Assembly (NCBI RefSeq): GCF_003086295.3
Contig: NC_092050.1
Coordinates: 148,744,699-148,808,698, forward strand
Length of the DNA stretch: 64,000 nt
Source: Arachis hypogaea
Taxonomy: Eukaryota; Streptophyta; Magnoliopsida; Fabales; Fabaceae
Direction of reading: 5' to 3'
Notes under the pieces: model-generated
Database searches by the model: none
Told to the model about the DNA's origin: nothing
The model's input: only the letters and a program-made list of their open reading frames with translations
Part shown: positions 59,346 to 64,000 of the stretch, in pieces
Layout of the letters: each line of letters opens with the position of its first letter
Position numbering within the stretch: position 1 is the first letter of the stretch
Program-made: the position numbers and the translations under genes

Positions 59346-59689
59346 ATAAATAATAAGCAAAAATTACATTAAAGTTATAGATAATAAAGATAAATTTTTT
59401 ATAGTCGATTTAGTTATTTTATATGATGTAAAATATATATGCATTAATATCTAAAATACTGTTTAACAAACACAGAAATGTCCTACAAGACTTTAGTAAT
59501 AAATGATAAGTTTAATGTGATTTGAGTTAGAATGCTCACATTATTGTATAGAATAGTCTTGCGTATTGGAAACTAATTAATTAAACTCTCACAACTGCTC
59601 CTACTTTTTGAGAATTGAAAGTGATCATCAAGTGTTTATCTCTGTGATCAACTTACTCGTTTATTTAAGTAGGCCCAGTTTAAGTAACC

Positions 59690-60000
59690 AATTTAATTAA
59701 GTTCATTTTGATAAAATAATTTAAATAATAAATGATTCTATTAAAAATAATTTATAAATAAGTTATTTTGTGTTTGAATTTTTAACTCTAAAAGTGTTTA
59801 TTTTATAAAAATGTGATGAAAAGTAAAAGTATTATGAGAGAAGTCATTTTTTTAACTTCTCTATAAGCTCCTAAATAACTTCTTAGAAAGTTGCAATTTG
59901 GTTTTAAAAATTGCACCAGACATTAATACTACTACTTTTTATAAGTCAAAAGTTAAAAAAAATTACTTCTAAAGTTTTCCAAACGAACCCTAAGTGTTGA
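59690..60000. repeat. Possible hAT-type MITE remnant
   Basis: Right end CCAAACGAACCCTAA looks like the common hAT-MITE end; a matching left end is weak. Confidence 0.3.
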
Positions 60001-60399
60001 TAATTTAAATTTTGACTTATATATATAGCAATTTATTGACCACCTTTAAATTAAATTTAGATTTAATTGACAAATTAGTCTTTAATTTATTAGACTAAAA
60101 AATACCATGCACAAAAAAAAAAAAAACTTATCTTTGTTTCCCATGCAAATTAAATGCCCTAATTCTTCTCCCAAACCCCAAAATTGGTTGCTGAAATCAC
60201 AGACAATCACCACGTCGGTGACTAATAAGCTGAATTAGACTAAATTGCCAAGGCTGTCACCAATTTAAGTCAATATCAAATGTCTAACTTCAAATACGTG
60301 AATAAGAGAGTTTATCTGCAATTATTATAAATTTAGATTAAAACAATCATTGAAAATATATATATCCAAAAACGTATAAGAATTTAACATTATTTTTTT

Positions 60400-60830
60400 A
60401 TAAAATCATTTAACTTAAAAATTTAAGTTGACATATATGACGATACATAAAAATAATTATCTCTCTGATATTTTTATCAAATAATTATTTTTTGAACTAA
60501 AAATTACTTTCTCTAAAATTGTCTATGCATGGGTAACCTATTATCAAAGATAACATTTTTCTTACTCAAAGGCTATTCTTTTAAAACTGTTAAAAGACAT
60601 AATTATTTACTTTTTTTATCAGTTTAAATTTTCGAATAAATAGCATCATAATATAATATTAAAGTTTTTATAACTAAAAAGTTTAAAATTTAATATTTAT
60701 TGATCCAAACAAAAAAAATTAATATAAAACAAATAAAAACGACCTAAATCCAATTTAAGAGAAATTCTTGCTTAAAACAGCGTATTAAATACATAACCAT
60801 ATCAATTCTTATTGACTCCCAACAAAATAG
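60400..60830 (+). mobile_element. TRIM/SMART-like fragments
   Basis: 60405-60485 is a minus-strand LTR fragment. 60595-60830 is a plus-strand unit: LTR with ATAATTATTTACTTTTTTTA ending CATCATAATATA, then ATATTAAAGTTTTTATAACT, internal AAAACAAATAAAAACGACCT, and a decayed second LTR from about 60780. Both are decayed. Confidence 0.45.
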
Positions 60831-61229
60831 AAATTCAGCATAGTAACATAAATTTAAAAAAGTCCTTGCGTAAAAGGTATACTAGAGAAACTAATATCGT
60901 TATTGACAGTTCAAAAAAATGAAAATGCAGACAAACTAACAAGAAAAAAGAAAAGAGATAGAGATCAAAGGCTATACACAATTACATTTTGAGTCCAACA
61001 GAGATATTGATATAATAAAACGTGTTAGATATAATGATTTTGGATTGATCTAATAATTAATTTATTAATCCGTTTAAATAAGTATTAGATATTTAAATTC
61101 TATTTTATATATGTAAGTAGTATGCAACATTCTATTGACTAATAATAAATTTATAAATAAAGTTTAGTCGTAACGAATTAATTTTTAATTTGTCGAATTA
61201 AAAAATATTATGAAAATAAAAAGTTATTT

Positions 61230-61315
61230 GATGTATAGTTATCTATAACCCACTTTGTATGAATTTAAATTTAAATTTTAAAATAAATCATTTCATGACA
61301 AAAATAAATATCTTA
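61230..61315 (+). repeat. TRIM/SMART-like LTR fragment
   Basis: ATAGTTATCTATAACCCACT and ATCATTTCATGACA match the LTR body and end. Confidence 0.4.
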
Positions 61316-61807
61316 AAGCGAGTATAGAGACAACGATTCTCTTACTAGTTGCTATTACGGTTAGATATTCTGAAAATTTTGAATACCAATTACTGAATTT
61401 AATATAATTGAATTGTATTTATACGGTATCTCTCAATTTCTCTAAACACTTTTCCAATCTTTTTAACTTCCGATGTGGGATAACTAAGAACTAACTAGTA
61501 CATCTAGAATAGTATAGAATCACAACTCCACAAGTCTTAAACAACAATGTAATGTTAAATCCACAAAGACTATTTTGCACAATAATTCATGAAAAAGTTT
61601 TCCATCAGAGTGTTTTTTATGTAAGTATAAAATATATAAAAATTCACATAAAATAAAAGAATAGTGAAAATGCTTGACTGAAAAGTTTGGAAGTGAGAGT
61701 GTGTGTGAGAGAGAGGGTGTTGTGGGGTTAAAAGAGTTGTATAGAAACACAACTCCTTTTCTCTGAAACTGACAGTGACTTAAAGTTTTTGGACTCTGCG
61801 AGTGGGG

Positions 61808-61921
61808 TGGGCCCCCATGGGCCCCCATTAAAGGCCCACCTTGCCTCCCCTTCCTATAAAGCTAAAAAGAGGGACACCCACACCCACCCCCCCCCTCCCT
61901 CAAACCCTAAAATCAACAATG
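61808..61921 (+). promoter_or_regulatory. Promoter-like island: three site II motifs, TATA box, telo-box, start-like ATG
   Basis: TGGGCC at 61808-61813 and 61818-61823, GGCCCA at 61833-61838, TATAAA at 61855-61860, AAACCCTAA at 61902-61910, and ATG at 61919 in the good context AACAATGGC. Site II plus telo-box is the known pairing in promoters of plant ribosomal-protein and other growth-linked genes. The ATG opens only 27 codons (MAPPSNYFSYPFLS start). A first exon cannot be confirmed. Confidence 0.5.
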
Positions 61922-62264
61922 GCCCCACCTTCTAATTATTTCTCATACCCATTTCTCTCTTTTTTTTTTAGAATTAGTTTTTATTTTTCTTTAATAGTGT
62001 AGTTATTAATTACATCATTCATACGTCCATTGTGACTTCACAAATTCACATCTCCTTGTCCTTTGCTCATGGTCTAAATAATGTAATGCATAAATTAATA
62101 AATTTTATACCTAGTCTAACCCTACTAATAAGAATGAAAACAGTAAAAATGTTAAATATAATTGTAAATATAAAATATTGATTTGAAATATGATAATAAT
62201 AATAATATATACTATTTTTATTATTAACGATGTAAAATATATAATCGCTCATGTGTATTTAACT

Positions 62265-62653
62265 ATCAAAAATTAAATTTTTGAAATAAGAGGGATGAAA
62301 TTTTTTATAACTTAAAAATTTAAAATTTAAGTTTTACCGATCCAAAAAAACACCTATAGAAAATTGCATGAATCACTTAAAATTATGTAAATTTATATAC
62401 TTATTAATATAATTTTAATAAATCATATAAATTTTGTTAAAAATATAATTATTTATATATTTTATTGGTAAAAACTCAAGTGCAGTCGACTTTACGTAAA
62501 GTTGATAATTGAGAGTCGTTAGATGATTTGACTGATTTGACTAAATTTTTATCTAACGACTCTCAACTATTAACTTCACGTAAAGTCGACTGCACCTGAA
62601 TTTTCACCTTTATTCTATTAGTTTAAATTTTTATAAGAACGTGATTTTATAAC
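62265..62653 (+). mobile_element. TRIM/SMART-like element with a MITE in its second LTR
   Basis: The second LTR starts TGTTAAAAATATAATTATTT at 62435 and, after the MITE, resumes with CTATTAGTTTAAATTTTTAT and ends TTTTATAACA at 62653. Removing the MITE restores the LTR pattern of other copies. Confidence 0.6.
62467..62608. mobile_element. 142-bp foldback MITE
   Basis: Arms GTGCAGTCGACTTTACGTAA and its complement near 62573-62594 are nearly perfect inverts extending over about 55 bp each, with GAGAGTCGTTAGAT and ATCTAACGACTCTC inside. TTTATT flanks it on both sides (62461-62466, 62609-62614). This sequence type is very common in Arachis, from memory. Confidence 0.85.
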
Positions 62654-63160
62654 AACAACATCCAAAATTTGTCCTTTTGTTCTTATTATAAAGCGTATTG
62701 GTATTATTTAATAAGACAACGTTATAGTGTTCATTACTCAAGATGCTGATTTTGCTCTGTAACTGATGTAAAGTGATCATTACAAGTGTTTAACATTATC
62801 TTCACCTTCATAGTTTAATTTGCTTGGTGCTTAAACATCTTGAAAACTAAGTAAAACTCGTGGTATTTATGCTTGCTTCTTCCCAATTCTCATCGGTAAT
62901 AAGTAATAACTTGTGAATAATAGAAAGGGAGGTTAAATTTTCAGTATCAATTATTGGTTTATACTATAAACAGTTAAACACCGACCCCAACCATAAATTA
63001 AGTCAATTTTTCTAAGTGTCACGGATTTTGTTTTGACTTGTTAAGAGCATTAACATAACGTTTGTCACGGGCACTCGAGGACTCTTGTTGACTCTTAATA
63101 ACTTCAATTCACTTTCAATTTTTATTTCAACTAACCTTCCTTTTTCTTAGTCCTAAACCT

Positions 63161-63332
63161 TTTTTTAGTTATCCACCGCATCCCTCATTCCGTTATGCCA
63201 AAAATTTATGCATCGCAGATTAAAACTCTATTTAAGAATTTATTTGTTATTGACTAGCTAATAAGGACAGGATTCGAATTTCAACTTATTTAAGCAGATT
63301 AGTAAACTAACTACTAGACCAACCCAAATTTA
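63161..63332 (-). mobile_element. tRNA-derived SINE, second member of the 16709 family
   Basis: On the minus strand: GGGTTGGTCTAGTAGTTAGT (box A-like), then GAAATTCGAATCCTG (box B-like), then TTCTTAAATAGAGTTTTAAT, in the same order as the copy at 16709-16890. Flanked by TTAGTCCTAAACCT (63147-63160) and TTAGTCTTAAACCT (63333-63346), a target duplication of at least 14 bp with one mismatch. Confidence 0.65.
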
Positions 63333-63371
63333 TTAGTCTTAAACCTTTTTTTTTGTATTAGTCCTAAACCT

Positions 63372-64000
63372 ATTTATTCTTTCCTACGGACACCATTAAC
63401 CAACTATGGCCAAAAGCCCAAAACAAGTATCTTCTATTGTTTATTTTGGTTTATCCATACTTGGATATATCATATATTCATATATTCCACACTTTCATTA
63501 TTGTTTTTTTATAGATGCTAGCTACTACTTACAAGTTGCACTGATTATTGACTAAATGTATGCTTGTAATTTCTATTCATTTAATATATATTTTCTGTTT
63601 CAAATAAAGTTTTAGTCTATAATATCTAGTTTAATTTGATACTGGTGATATAAATTTTTTTATATAACCATTTAATTATATTTAGTCTTTTAAATATATC
63701 AAATATAGTTATTTTTATTGATATAACAATACATAATTAAATACACTTACAAAATTATATTTATAATGTAGTACATTAAAATTAAAATCATAACTAAAAT
63801 ATAAACAAGATAAATAAAATCCCTTTTTTTCTTCCCTAGCATATAATTTAATTTCTTTCCAGAGTATAATTTGTTGATAAAATGGGACATACTATTTTTG
63901 GACATCCTCATAAAAATAAATGAATTAATTGATTTTGTTGAAATATAATTTGCATTCATCAAAATAATAATGTAGATTGTCGGAAAATGTGGAACCTTTG
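63372..64000. other. AT-rich spacer to the window end
   Basis: No gene or repeat recognised. Confidence 0.4.

Noticed and set aside
61520..61828. 102-residue minus-strand ORF starting in the site II cluster
   Set aside because: No domain, low-complexity composition, and promoter motifs read better in plus orientation. A divergent transcript is not excluded.
1..64000. CRISPR arrays, bacterial operons, rRNA or intact tRNA genes
   Set aside because: None seen. The tRNA-like parts found are the promoter boxes of SINEs.

Overview
This is a plant nuclear window, very AT-rich and gene-poor. Its repeats point to a legume, most probably peanut or a wild relative (Arachis). That genus call rests on remembered repeat types (a small inverted-repeat element at 62467-62608, long-armed MULEs, a Tat-type gypsy element, a SINE with a conserved downstream box) and is inference. 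Everything else is read from the sequence.

Layout. 1-4215 is a decayed LINE on the minus strand: ORF1 with a CCHC-like knuckle, then endonuclease and reverse transcriptase, running off the left edge. 4234-16562 is a copia-type LTR in minus orientation, split by a complete Ty3/gypsy element at 5298-16122. The gypsy element has two 540-bp LTRs with 5 differences, target duplication CCTTG and a tRNA-Asp primer site. It also has gag and pol in one frame broken by seven stops, a second (archaeal-type) RNase H, a 107-bp tandem array, and a spliced antisense ORF between pol and the 3' LTR. A tRNA-derived SINE follows. Then come two nested MULE-like elements with long inverted arms: the outer at 16907-19721, the inner at 17596-18477 with a clean 9-bp duplication.

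The only gene that reads as intact is on the minus strand, 28742 to 23998. It has nine exons with GT-AG introns and codes for a 350-residue atypical bHLH transcription factor of the bHLH68/bHLH133 type. A 21-bp near-perfect hairpin lies about 130 nt past its stop codon.

From 29 kb to 64 kb there is no convincing complete gene. The region holds a SINE with a 17-bp target duplication (30721-30828), a CACTA-like mini-element (33117-33529), a 3.8-kb solo-LTR-like block (34295-38102) and a rearranged copia pol remnant (43690-45300). It also holds a 1.36-kb foldback element (46157-47517), an LTR inside a degenerate tandem array (54946-55367), several MITE-like elements and long (TA)n tracts. At 61808-61921 there is a promoter-like island with three TGGGCC-type motifs, a TATA box and a telo-box but no recognisable gene behind it.

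The most interesting thread is a dispersed family of tiny LTR-type elements. The repeats are about 70 bp, the whole unit about 250 bp, and the sequence after the 5' repeat resembles an initiator-tRNA primer site. At least fifteen decayed copies or fragments lie between 20.8 and 62.7 kb, one as a multi-LTR array and one carrying a nested MITE.
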